64,000 nt of DNA from Microvirga sp. KLBC 81 (GTDB taxonomy: Bacteria; Pseudomonadota; Alphaproteobacteria; Rhizobiales; Beijerinckiaceae), in the NCBI RefSeq assembly GCF_003075415.1, contig NZ_QDAH01000002.1, forward strand, positions 186,001 to 250,000, read 5' to 3'. Of the stretch, positions 55,490-64,000 are shown in pieces. The notes below the pieces were generated by a model. That model searched no databases, had not been told where the DNA came from, and saw only the letters and a program-made list of their open reading frames with translations. The translations under genes and the position numbers were made by a program. The first letter of the stretch is position 1; each line of letters starts with the position of its first letter.

Positions 55490-56437
55490 ATGAATCGAGT
55501 TCTGCTCGCGCGTCTCATCGACCTCGTTATCGTTCTCTTCGGCGTCTCGATCATCGTGTTCCTGATGATCCGCCTGATCCCCGGCGATGCGGTCGCGATC
55601 ATGCTCGGCGCGAATACCGAGATCACACCGGAACGCATGGCGGAACTCAACCGGCGCGTCGGTCTCGACCGCCCGATCATCGAACAATATCTGCTTTGGG
55701 CCGGAGCGGCACTCCGCGGCGATTTCGGCACCTCGCTCTGGACCGGTCGCCCGGTCGCTACCGAAATCCTGATTCACCTTTGGCCGACGCTCGAGCTCAC
55801 CTTCCTGGCGCTCGTCATGGGGGCGGTTCTCGCGGTCCCCGTCGGCTGTCTTATGGCGCAGACGCGCGGCGGCGCGGCTGATGTCGCCATGCGTATAGGA
55901 GCGATTGCGGGGCTTACGATTCCATCCTTCTGGCTCGGAATCGTCATGATCCTTCTGCTCTCGGCCTGGGCGCCGAATTTTGCATCGCTCGGCTACGTGC
56001 CGTTCTCTGAAGATCCCGTCGGCAATCTTCAGCGGATGCTCCTGCCATCGATTGCCCTTGCTCTCCCGATTCTCGCAAATCTCTCGCGCCTCGTTCGCTC
56101 GGCCATGCTTGATGCCCTGGGGCAGGATTACATCCGTACCGCCCGCGCCAAGGGGCTGCCGGAGCGGCGGGTCGTCTACAAGCATGCTCTGCGCAATGCG
56201 CTCATCCCCTTTCTCACGAGCGTCGGCATCATGACCGGTTATCTGCTCGGCGGCGCCATCGTGGTAGAGCAGGTGTTTGCCATTCCGGGTCTCGGGCGCC
56301 TGATCCTCGGTGCTATCGCTGAACGCAATTATCCGCTGATCCAGGCGACGATCCTTGTCGTGACCGCAGGCTTCGTCATCGTGAATTTCCTGGTCGACTT
56401 CCTCTACATCCTCGTCGATCCGCGCGTGAGGGCCTGA
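55490..56437 (+). CDS. ABC transporter permease, DppB type
   Basis: A 315-residue inner-membrane permease with six helices. The N-terminal VLLARLIDLVIVLFGVSIIVFLMIRLIPGDAV is the DppB/OppB signature, and the EAA loop reads DYIRTARAKGLPERRVVYKHALRNALIP. It lies 67 bases after the binding-protein gene and 3 bases before its partner permease, in one operon. Together with the DppC-like gene it would form the channel; the ATPase genes normally found next (dppD, dppF) are missing. Confidence 0.93.
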   Translation: MNRVLLARLIDLVIVLFGVSIIVFLMIRLIPGDAVAIMLGANTEITPERMAELNRRVGLDRPIIEQYLLWAGAALRGDFGTSLWTGRPVATEILIHLWPTLELTFLALVMGAVLAVPVGCLMAQTRGGAADVAMRIGAIAGLTIPSFWLGIVMILLLSAWAPNFASLGYVPFSEDPVGNLQRMLLPSIALALPILANLSRLVRSAMLDALGQDYIRTARAKGLPERRVVYKHALRNALIPFLTSVGIMTGYLLGGAIVVEQVFAIPGLGRLILGAIAERNYPLIQATILVVTAGFVIVNFLVDFLYILVDPRVRA

Positions 56438-56440
56438 GCC

Positions 56441-57265
56441 GTGAAGTATCTGGCCAAGAACAAGCTCCTCACCTTTGCCATGCTGCTGGTGGTGCTCCAG
56501 ATCATTCTTGCCGTTGGTGCGCCCTTGTTTGCGCCTTACGATCCGATGGCGCAGAGCGTTGCTCGTCGTCTGAGAGGCCCGACCGACCTCAACTGGCTCG
56601 GCACCGATCAGCTGGGACGCGATGTCCTGACGCGGATCCTCTATGGCTATCGCACCTCTCTCATTGCCTGCGTGCTTGCCGTCGGCATCGCCTTGCTCGC
56701 CGGCGGAACGCTTGGCCTGATGGCCGCTTACTACCGCGGCTGGCTCGACCGTATCATCATGCGCATCATGGATGTGCTGTTTGCCTTTCCGGTGATGCTG
56801 CTCGCCATTGGCATCATCGCCGTGCTGGGTCCCCATACCTACAGCGCGGCCGCCGCCATCGCGGTGGTTTATACACCTATCTTTGCACGGCTCCTGCGCG
56901 GCCCGGCACTCGTCCTCTGCGAGAGCGAGTTCGTGGCGGGCGCGCGCGCCATCGGCGCATCGGATGCGCGCATCATCTTCCTGCACATCCTGCCGAACCT
57001 GGCCTCCGTCATCCTCGTGCAGACGAGCCTCCTGCTCTCCGCCGCGATCCTGGTCGAGGCCTCGCTCTCCTTCCTCGGCCTTGGCACGCAGCCGCCGACA
57101 CCGTCCTTGGGGCTCATGCTCTCGGAAGGTCGCAACTTCCTCATGCTCTCGCCCTGGAGCGCGATCTTCGCTGGGTTTGCCATCCTCTTCCTGTCCTTCG
57201 GGTTCAATCTTCTGGGTGATGCGTTGCGTGACACCCTCGATCCGCGCCTGAGAGGGCAGTCGTGA
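56441..57265 (+). CDS. ABC transporter permease, DppC type
   Basis: A 274-residue permease beginning with GTG (MKYLAKNKLLTFAMLLVVLQ). The extracytoplasmic APYDPMAQSVARRLRGPTDLNWLGTDQLGRDVLTRILYG and the EAA loop VAGARAIGASDARIIFLHILPNLASVI are typical DppC features. It follows the DppB-like gene by 3 bases. Its 3' end overlaps the GNAT start by 4 bases, so the acetyltransferase takes the place where an ATPase gene is expected. Confidence 0.93.
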   Translation: MKYLAKNKLLTFAMLLVVLQIILAVGAPLFAPYDPMAQSVARRLRGPTDLNWLGTDQLGRDVLTRILYGYRTSLIACVLAVGIALLAGGTLGLMAAYYRGWLDRIIMRIMDVLFAFPVMLLAIGIIAVLGPHTYSAAAAIAVVYTPIFARLLRGPALVLCESEFVAGARAIGASDARIIFLHILPNLASVILVQTSLLLSAAILVEASLSFLGLGTQPPTPSLGLMLSEGRNFLMLSPWSAIFAGFAILFLSFGFNLLGDALRDTLDPRLRGQS

Positions 57266-57708
57266 TCGTGCGGCCAGCGAGAGTTGAAGATATTTTGGCT
57301 CTGGCTGAGGTGGCAGCGAGATCTTACTGCGCAGCCTTCGCAACGATCCTGGAGCCGGAGGTGCTCGCAACCCGCAATGCCGCCTTCTTCGCCGAGCGCT
57401 TCCGCTCATCGCGCGAGCGTATGTTGCTCGCAGAGGAGAATGGCAAAATCGCAGGCTTCCTGCTGATGGCGGATGGCCATATCGACATGCTTTTCATGGA
57501 CCCTGCCGTCAGTGGGCAGGGTGGCGGGGCACGGCTTCTTGAAGCGGCCGAAAAACGAGGCGCGAAAAGCCTGGAGTGCTTCCGAGACAATCACGGAGCG
57601 CGCCGCTTCTATGAACGCCACGGTTGGCGTGTCACGCGCGCCTACGAGCGCGAGTTTGCAGGGCGCAACCGCAGTTTCGTTTTTTACGAGAAGGGGGCAG
57701 CGGCTTAA
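57262..57708 (+). CDS. GNAT family N-acetyltransferase
   Basis: A 148-residue acetyltransferase with a GTG start that overlaps the permease stop by 4 bases. Motif A is DMLFMDPAVSGQGGGARLLEAAEKRG, and the C-terminal helix reads CFRDNHGARRFYERHGWRVTRAYEREFAGRNRSFVFYEK. Its linkage to the importer permeases suggests an amino-sugar or peptide substrate, for instance acetylation of a de-acetylated or free-amine muropeptide sugar, but this is speculative. Its 3' end overlaps the convergent nagA by 4 bases. Confidence 0.85.
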   Translation: MIVRPARVEDILALAEVAARSYCAAFATILEPEVLATRNAAFFAERFRSSRERMLLAEENGKIAGFLLMADGHIDMLFMDPAVSGQGGGARLLEAAEKRGAKSLECFRDNHGARRFYERHGWRVTRAYEREFAGRNRSFVFYEKGAAA

Positions 57709-58844
57709 GACAGGCTCTCCCCGCCGATCCAGGTCTCCTGCACATGGAGGCCTTCGTCGAGCAGCACGAGGTCGGCGCGGAAGCCCGGAGCGATGCGTCC
57801 GAGTTCGTGGTCCAATCTCAGGAAGGTTGCCGGCGCGAGAGACGCCATGCGCAGCACGTCGGGCAGGCCGAGACCAAGCCGTTCCACAGAGTTTCGCACG
57901 GCGCTCGCCATGTCGAGGTCAGAGCCCGCGAGAGTTCCATCCTCCGTTGTGAGCCGGCCGTCCTTGCGATAGATCGTGCGGCCATGGAGCTCGAAGCTCC
58001 TCATGTCCGTTCCGGTCACTGACATGGCATCCGTCACCAGCATCATCCGCTCTGTGCCTTTGGCGGCGATGGCAAGACGCAGGGCGGGATCGCTCACATG
58101 GTGCCCGTCCACGATGAGCCCGCACCAAGTGTCGCGATTGTCGAGGGCGGCGCCGACCGGGCCGGGATCGCGCCCGGCGAGCGGCGGCATGGCATTGTAA
58201 AGATGCGTGAAGCCCCGGAGACCGTGATGGAAGGCTTCCATCACGGTCTCGTAATCACTTGCCGTATGGCCTGCACAGACGAGGACGCCGGCTGCAGCCA
58301 GTTTCGCAATCGACTCCATGCTGTTGCGCTCAGGAGCCAGCGTCACAAGGGTGCAGCCCTCCTTCAGAGCGCGCAGGATGTCCAGGTCTTCCTCCTCCAT
58401 CGGCCGGATGAAGCTGGCGTTGTGAACGCCCTTGCGCTCAGGGCTGATGAAGGGGCCTTCAAGGTGAATGCCGAGCACGCCCGGGATGCGCATGAAGAGC
58501 GCTGATCGCATGGCTTCGACGGCCTCGGCCATCTTCTCGCGCGTATCGGTGATGAAGGTGGGCAGAAGACCCGTGGTACCGTATTTGCGATGCGCGGCGG
58601 CAATGGTCTTGAGACCCTCCGCATTGCGCATATCGTTGAACAGCACACCGCCGCCGCCATTCACCTGCACGTCGATGAAGCCCGGCGCAAGCAGTCCTGC
58701 CACCGCACGCCGGCGGATCCCTGCGCCAAGATCCCGCTCCTGCGGGACGGCAATGATGCGGCCGTTCTCGATGACGACGGCGCGGCCTTCGAGCATATGC
58801 GTGCCGTCGAAGACGCGGGCACCTGTCAGGGCAATCGGCATCAA
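57705..58844 (-). CDS. nagA: N-acetylglucosamine-6-phosphate deacetylase
   Basis: NagA hydrolyses GlcNAc-6P to GlcN-6P and acetate. The 379-residue amidohydrolase has LAPGFIDVQVNGGGGVLFND, HLEGPFISPERKGVHN with metal and substrate ligands, HTASDYETVMEAFHHGLRGFTHLYNAMP, VDGHHV and LVTDAMSVTGTDM with the catalytic Asp. It is last in the leftward kinase-GntR-SIS-nagA operon, with a 4-base overlap to the SIS gene. Confidence 0.95.
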   Translation of the reverse strand: MMPIALTGARVFDGTHMLEGRAVVIENGRIIAVPQERDLGAGIRRRAVAGLLAPGFIDVQVNGGGGVLFNDMRNAEGLKTIAAAHRKYGTTGLLPTFITDTREKMAEAVEAMRSALFMRIPGVLGIHLEGPFISPERKGVHNASFIRPMEEEDLDILRALKEGCTLVTLAPERNSMESIAKLAAAGVLVCAGHTASDYETVMEAFHHGLRGFTHLYNAMPPLAGRDPGPVGAALDNRDTWCGLIVDGHHVSDPALRLAIAAKGTERMMLVTDAMSVTGTDMRSFELHGRTIYRKDGRLTTEDGTLAGSDLDMASAVRNSVERLGLGLPDVLRMASLAPATFLRLDHELGRIAPGFRADLVLLDEGLHVQETWIGGESLS

Positions 58845-59876
58845 ACCGTCTCCGTCACTTTGCGCAGGCGCGGCGGGTTGTCCGGGTTGCGGCCGCGCGC
58901 CAGGGCAATGGCATTCACGAGAGGATAGAAGCTCTGGATCATGGCGATCGGAGCAAGATAGGGATGCACATCCTCGACCGAGGGCAGCATGACCGTCGCG
59001 GGCCCTTCGGCTGCGCCGGCGACGACGACAGGGATGCCCTGCTCGTTGAGCTTGGTGACGAGATCATTCACGCCGCTCAGGGTCTCATCGCGCTGGCTCA
59101 AGACAAGGATCGGGAAGTGATCGCCCGCCAGGGTCCACGGTCCATGCATCAATTCAGCTGCGCTCATGGCCTCCGCGTGGACACCTGAGGTTTCCTTCAG
59201 CTTGAGCGCTGCTTCCTGTGCCACAGCGAAGCCGACGCCGCGTCCGACGACGAAGAGATTATTCGCCTGAGACAATTCGGGAAGCGCCGCAGACCAGTCG
59301 ATGGCAGCAGCCCTGGCAAGGACATCCGGCAGGGTATCGAGGGCTGCAAGCAGGTCCTGGTCCTGCGACCAGTGCGCCACCAGCTGAAAGCCTGCGGCGA
59401 GCGCTGCGATGAACGATTTTGTCGCCGCAACACTCTTTTCTGGCCCTGCATGGAGCGGCAGCACGACCTCGCAGGTAGAGGCCAGCGGCGACGTCGTGTC
59501 GTTGACGAGTGCCACCGTCAATGCACCATCATCGCGGCCGGCTTGTGCAAGGTTGAGAATGTCCGGGCTGCGGCCCGATTGCGAGACGGCGAGGAACAAC
59601 GCATCGCGCATGCGAGGGCGAGCCTCATACACCGATGTCACGGAGGGGCCGACGGAAGCGGTGACGAGACCGGAGTGGATCTCGAGCAGGTATTTGACGA
59701 AGGTTGCCGCATTGTCCGAGCTCCCGCGAGCGCAGGTGACGGCGAACGGTGGAGGTGATCTGCGAAGGCGCTCACCGAGATCTCGACATAGAGTCGCGTT
59801 GCTGGCGAGCAGGTGCGCCACCACCTGCGGCGCCTCGCGAGCCTCGCTCAGCATGGCGGTCATGGAAGAATTCGAA

Positions 59877-59890
<14 letters not shown>
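58841..59890 (-). CDS. SIS-domain sugar isomerase/deaminase (NagB-II/AgaS-like)
   Basis: A 349-residue protein with two SIS domains (about residues 30-165 and 195-335). It resembles the isomerase half of GlmS and the NagB-II family: TCARGSSDNAATFVKYLLEI, LAVSQSGRSPDILNLAQAGRDDGA and SAAELMHGPWTLA are the sugar-phosphate-binding segments. There is no glutaminase domain, so it should run in the catabolic direction, GlcN-6P to fructose-6P plus ammonia, as NagB does; no separate NagB lies in the island. It overlaps nagA by 4 bases and the GntR gene by 14 bases. Confidence 0.88.
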
Positions 59891-60655
<765 letters not shown>

Positions 60656-60659
<4 letters not shown>

Positions 60660-61537
60660 GGCTGCCTCCGAGACGAGGCAATCCGCCCCAGAAGAATGGC
60701 CCCATCCAGGGCATCCGCCTGAGGCGGCACAATTGTTTGTTGAACCGGCGGCGGCAACCAGGGCCTTAAAGGCTCCGCCAAGCCGCCGAACAGGCACAGA
60801 GCCGGCGCGCCGAGTTCGAGCAGGCGCGTCGCGATGCGCGTGGCGTCGGCGGCTGCATCCTCCATCAGGGCCATGCCCAATGGATCGCGCCGGTTGGCGT
60901 ATTCGAGAACCAGCGGCGCATAGCGCGCGTAATCGCCGGGGCGGGCGCTGCCGACCCAATCGACGAGCGTCTCGAGATCATCGTTGAACTGGGCCAACAG
61001 CGCATCCGAGAGCGGGGAGGACGGTGCACGCCCATCATGCGCCCAGACGCAGCGGCGCAGAAGTTCCCGTCCGATGTAAGCTCCGCTGCCTTCGTCGGAA
61101 ATCTCGAAGCCCCAGCCGCCCACATAGCGGCATTGCCCGTTCACGCCGCCATAGCCGCACGAGCCCGTGCCCAGGATCAAAATGGCGCCATCGCCCCCAT
61201 TGAAGGCCCCGAGCCAGGCAGTGTGCGCATCCGTATCGATGGCGAAAGAGGCGAAGGGATTGGGGCGGGAGAGAAGCCGCTCGACAGCGGTCGCTTGCCC
61301 TGCGCCGGCTGCCCCCATGCCGGCATGTATTGTCTTGAGGTCGCCCTCCTGCAATCCGGCTTTGGCCAGCGCTTCACGACAGGCTGTCAGAATGGAGTTC
61401 CAGACCAGATCGGGATCGAGGCGAATATTCGACGGGCCACCCGTGCCTTCTCCCAGCAAGGCACCATCGGCATCTCGAAGCCGCGCCCGGCATTTCGTAC
61501 CGCCGCTATCGATGCCGAGGAAAAGAGGGTTGCTCAT
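60656..61537 (-). CDS. BadF/BadG/BcrA/BcrD-type kinase, probable N-acetylglucosamine kinase (second copy)
   Basis: A 293-residue ASKHA kinase that opens LFLGIDSGGTKCRARLRDADG and has GTGSCGYGGVNGQCRYVGGWGFEISDEGSGAYIGRELLRR and CLFGGLAEPLRPWLPP. The Gly-rich GFEISDEGSGA segment is characteristic of GlcNAc kinases of this family. It is the first gene of the nag operon, with a 4-base overlap to the GntR gene. GAAAGGAG lies near its ATG. It is a paralogue of the kinase at 49706 and may work on a different amino sugar. Confidence 0.87.
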
Positions 61538-61766
61538 GGGGAAAGGAGTTCTCGGGGTCGCAAGCTATCGAACTTTTATAATGCCACTTAATATCCAGTT
61601 CGTGAAGGGGCGTGGCAAACCCATACCCAGGCTTTCATCAGCGATGTCCTAAGCAGATTGGCGGAGTGACGCCATCACCACGAACACGATGCTGGCACAG
61701 AATATTAGCTGGTTTGCCGGCGATACCAGTATGAGGTCACTTGAAGCAAAAGACCTCTGGTGCGCT
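61538..61766. promoter_or_regulatory. Upstream region of the nag operon with candidate promoter and operator
   Basis: Read leftward, TATAAA-like TTATAAAAG lies about 35 bases before the start. AACTGGATATTAAGTGG overlaps it and repeats the TGG-N8-TGG arrangement of the murQ and anmK sites. Another imperfect palindrome, CTGGT ... ACCAG around GCCGGC, lies at 61709-61729. I see no gene in these 229 bases. Confidence 0.35.
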
Positions 61767-62468
61767 TCAGGTATTGGAAACCGCAGCGGCAATCCTTGGA
61801 GCGAGGGAGCCGTGAAGAATGGCGGAGGGCTTGCCGGAGGCGATCACCCTGCCATCGGCGACGAAGACCATCTGGTCGGCCAAGTCGGCCACATCCTCGG
61901 GCGTGTGGATCGTCATGAGGATGGTGACGGGGCGTTTCCGGCGCAGCTCGCCGACGAGCTGGACCATGTCTCGGCGTAAACCTGGATCGAGGCTGCTGAA
62001 GGGTTCGTCGAGCAGAATCAGCGGGCGGCCAGACACGAGCGCACGCGCCAGCGCCACGCGCTGCCGCTGCCCACCCGACATCTCGCCGGGCTTTCGCGTG
62101 CCGAAGCCCTTCAAGCCCACGGCTTCAAGCATCTCCTCGATGAGCGCTTGCTCATCGTTGGACATGCGTAGCGAGGGGCGGATGCCCAGAGCGACGTTCT
62201 GCGCAGCTGTCAGATGCGGGAAGAGATTGTGATCCTGGAACACGATGGCGACGGGCCGCTTCGCCGGTTCGAGCGGCAGCAAGTTCACTCCATCGAAGGT
62301 GAGCGTGCCGCTCTCCGGCGTCTCAAAGCCTGCGATCATGTGCAGCAAGGTCGTCTTGCCGCCACCCGAGGGGCCGATGACGGCGCAGAGCGCGCCGCTC
62401 TTCACGCTCATGGTGTAGTCGGCCGTGAAATCCGGCCAAGTGAGGCGGCAGTTTTCAATCACCAGCAT
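61767..62468 (-). CDS. thiQ: Thiamine ABC transporter ATP-binding protein
   Basis: A 233-residue ABC ATPase of the thiamine/thiamine-phosphate importer ThiBPQ. Walker A is VIGPSGGGKTTLLHM, the signature MSGGQRQRVALARALV and Walker B LILLDEPFSSLD. Length equals that of E. coli ThiQ. The start at 62468 overlaps thiP by 14 bases; the ATG at 62489 is also in frame. Thiamine specificity rests on the neighbouring ThiP-type permease. Confidence 0.9.
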   Translation of the reverse strand: MLVIENCRLTWPDFTADYTMSVKSGALCAVIGPSGGGKTTLLHMIAGFETPESGTLTFDGVNLLPLEPAKRPVAIVFQDHNLFPHLTAAQNVALGIRPSLRMSNDEQALIEEMLEAVGLKGFGTRKPGEMSGGQRQRVALARALVSGRPLILLDEPFSSLDPGLRRDMVQLVGELRRKRPVTILMTIHTPEDVADLADQMVFVADGRVIASGKPSAILHGSLAPRIAAAVSNT

Positions 62469-64000
62469 GGGACAAGCGACCTGAAACATGAGCGAGGAGA
62501 AAGGCGACGAGCACGATCAAGAGGCCGATGGCCGATGCTTCTTCGAGCCGGTACGCCCCCAGATTCTCGAACAGAAGATAGGGCAGGGTGATGAGTTCCT
62601 GTCCGCCGAACAGGGCAATAATACCGAAATCGCCGAAGGAGAGCGCCATGGCCAATGCGAAGGCCGCCCCGAAGGGGCGCTTGAGCAAAGGCCAATCCAT
62701 GATGGTGAGTTTATTGAGGCCCGTGATGCCGAGCGAAGCCGCCACGCGGCCGTAGCGTTCTTCCGCTGTCAGAAGGCGAGGGGCGAGAGAGCGATAGGCG
62801 AAGGGAATGGCGGCTAGGCCATTGACGAGCGGCAGAAGAACGATCCCGATCGAGGAAGGATCGGCAAAGCGCCGTGCCATGAGAAACAGCCCCGCCGTCA
62901 GCGCGAAAGGTGGCACGGCAAGCAGTGTATTGGGGAGAAAGTCATAGAAAGCGGCGATGCGAGGAGAGCGCAGGACGACGCGCCAGCGCCGCGCGGCGGA
63001 CGCGAGCGCAAGCGCGAGAATACAGGCAATCGCTGCAGCAACGACCGCAATCACGATGCTCGTCATGAAGGCCTGCACAAGATCAGCGTCGATGACATCG
63101 GTTATATGGCTCAGCCCACTCAGCAGGCTCAGAGCCAGAGGGGTGATGAAAACCGTTCCTGCCGACAGCACGACAGTATCGAGAATTTTCAGGCGTCCGT
63201 CTCGTGCATCGGGACGCTGGATCAGGCCCCGAATGGTGTGGGCCGTGGGAGGCCTCTTCAGAGCCCAAGTGAGAAGACCGGTCAGCGTCAGGCAGATGAC
63301 CAGCTGGATCAGGGAGAGCCAGGCCGCACGGCCGAAATCGAGGTCGATCTTGAGCGCTTCATAGATGGCAACCTCGAGAGTGGACCGGCTCGGTCCTCCG
63401 CCGAGCGCCAGCACGATGGCGAAGCTCTTGAAGCACAGCAGGAACACGAGCCCTGCCAAACCGGGTAGTTCTGCGCGCAGAACGGGCCAGTCGAGATGGC
63501 GAAAAATCTGTGTGGGTGTGAACCCGAAAGCCGACGCAAGACGCCAATGTTCCGCAGGCACGAGGCTCAGCGAATCGAGAAGAATGCGGGCCACGAAGGG
63601 TGCATTCAGAAAAACATGTGCGATGAGGATGCCGGGATAACCGAAGATGCTGAAGCTGTCCTTCCATCCGAGAAAGGACAACATATCGGCAATCCAGCCG
63701 CTGCGCCCATAGACGGCGAAGACCGCAAAGACGGCGACGATGGTGGGGATCACCATCGTGGTGCCCAGGAGCGCCAGAACCATGTCTCGCGCCGGAAAGC
63801 GGCGGCGTGCCAGCGCGAGCGCCAAGGCCGTCCCAAGCGCGAGGGAGAGAATGGTGGAAAGAGCGGCCTGGATGATGGAGAAAGCGAGGATGCGCCACAA
63901 ATAGGGACCGATGGAGAAGAGCGCTGGCTTCTCTCCACCGACGGTCGCAAGAGCAAGGAAGCCGCCCACAACCAGGGCCACGATGGCAAAAGCCACGAGG
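62455..64000 (-). CDS. thiP: Thiamine ABC transporter permease (reaches the window edge)
   Basis: The visible part encodes about 513 residues of a two-domain ThiP permease with some twelve helices, starting in the first helix (MAFAIVALVVGGFLALATVGGEKPAL). Both halves carry binding-protein-dependent inner-membrane loops: ASAFGFTPTQIFRHLDWPVLRAELPG and AASLGITGLNKLTIMDWPLLKRPFGA. E. coli ThiP has 536 residues, so the true start is probably a few codons past the edge. It overlaps thiQ. The binding protein ThiB, and any TPP riboswitch, would lie outside. Confidence 0.9.
   Translation of the reverse strand, partial: LVAFAIVALVVGGFLALATVGGEKPALFSIGPYLWRILAFSIIQAALSTILSLALGTALALALARRRFPARDMVLALLGTTMVIPTIVAVFAVFAVYGRSGWIADMLSFLGWKDSFSIFGYPGILIAHVFLNAPFVARILLDSLSLVPAEHWRLASAFGFTPTQIFRHLDWPVLRAELPGLAGLVFLLCFKSFAIVLALGGGPSRSTLEVAIYEALKIDLDFGRAAWLSLIQLVICLTLTGLLTWALKRPPTAHTIRGLIQRPDARDGRLKILDTVVLSAGTVFITPLALSLLSGLSHITDVIDADLVQAFMTSIVIAVVAAAIACILALALASAARRWRVVLRSPRIAAFYDFLPNTLLAVPPFALTAGLFLMARRFADPSSIGIVLLPLVNGLAAIPFAYRSLAPRLLTAEERYGRVAASLGITGLNKLTIMDWPLLKRPFGAAFALAMALSFGDFGIIALFGGQELITLPYLLFENLGAYRLEEASAIGLLIVLVAFLLAHVSGRLSHAGD

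Noticed and set aside
55394-57409. A 671-codon minus-strand open frame opposite the two permeases
   Set aside because: Antisense to two well-supported permease genes and composed of charged low-complexity sequence.
60660-60959. A 100-residue N-terminal extension of the GntR regulator
   Set aside because: It lies in a different frame of the upstream kinase gene; the ATG at 60659 with a 4-base overlap is the normal start.
63900-64000. A TPP riboswitch for the thiamine transporter
   Set aside because: The operon start is outside the window, so no leader can be seen here.

Overview
The window looks like chromosomal DNA of a GC-rich alphaproteobacterium of the order Hyphomicrobiales (Rhizobiales), most likely Methylobacteriaceae close to Microvirga. 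This rests on PhaR-type PHA control, an HWE histidine kinase, a PrtD/PrtE-type secretion pair, a cyanide-insensitive bd oxidase with a DUF2474 subunit, RIME-like intergenic palindromes and strong GC3 bias. The genus is inference. I see no phage, insertion sequence, CRISPR array, rRNA or tRNA.

Layout. 1-8.9 kb: housekeeping (tail of an unknown gene, parvulin PPIase, SecA, a DUF2236 protein, an L,D-transpeptidase, AccA, a methyltransferase). 9-15.7 kb: glyoxalase II, a GNAT, an EamA exporter, an SDR, then the PHB genes phaB, phaA and the divergent regulator phaR. 15.8-25 kb: a degenerate PAS-GGDEF-EAL protein, rpmF, mtgA, a polyprenyl synthase, a second EamA exporter, a GNAT, Kup and IspG. 25.2-33.7 kb: an ETF-beta-type lysine methyltransferase coupled to a GT4 glycosyltransferase, SemiSWEET, topoisomerase IB, a small secreted protein, an MBL hydrolase, the cydA-cydB-DUF2474 operon and a coiled-coil membrane protein. 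34-37.2 kb: a type I secretion ABC ATPase and adaptor. 37.5-43.4 kb: a sugar cluster in which a membrane-anchored trehalose-6-phosphate synthase is followed by OtsB, a GH15 hydrolase and glucokinase. 43.4-48.4 kb: an M14-like deacylase, RF3 and an HWE kinase.

48.5-61.5 kb is the most coherent accessory region, an amino-sugar and peptidoglycan-recovery island. A leftward group (anmK, a cytosolic beta-lactamase-fold hydrolase, murQ, a BadF-type kinase, a PfkB kinase) diverges from a rightward import group (SBP5, two Dpp-like permeases, a GNAT; no ATPase). These meet a second leftward operon (BadF-type kinase, GntR/UTRA regulator, SIS protein, nagA). Together they give a full predicted route: anhydro-MurNAc to MurNAc-6P (AnmK), to GlcNAc-6P plus lactate (MurQ), to GlcN-6P (NagA), to fructose-6P (SIS protein acting as deaminase). 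Two kinases would feed free amino sugars in. thiQ and thiP of a thiamine transporter close the window; thiP reaches the right edge.

Intergenic DNA is filled by at least four dispersed palindromic repeat families. The best leads are the muropeptide island with its ATPase-less importer and possible shared operators, the membrane-fused OtsA, the catalytically degenerate EAL protein, and a perfect CCCCATATGGGG palindrome shared by the phaA/phaR and prfC upstream regions.
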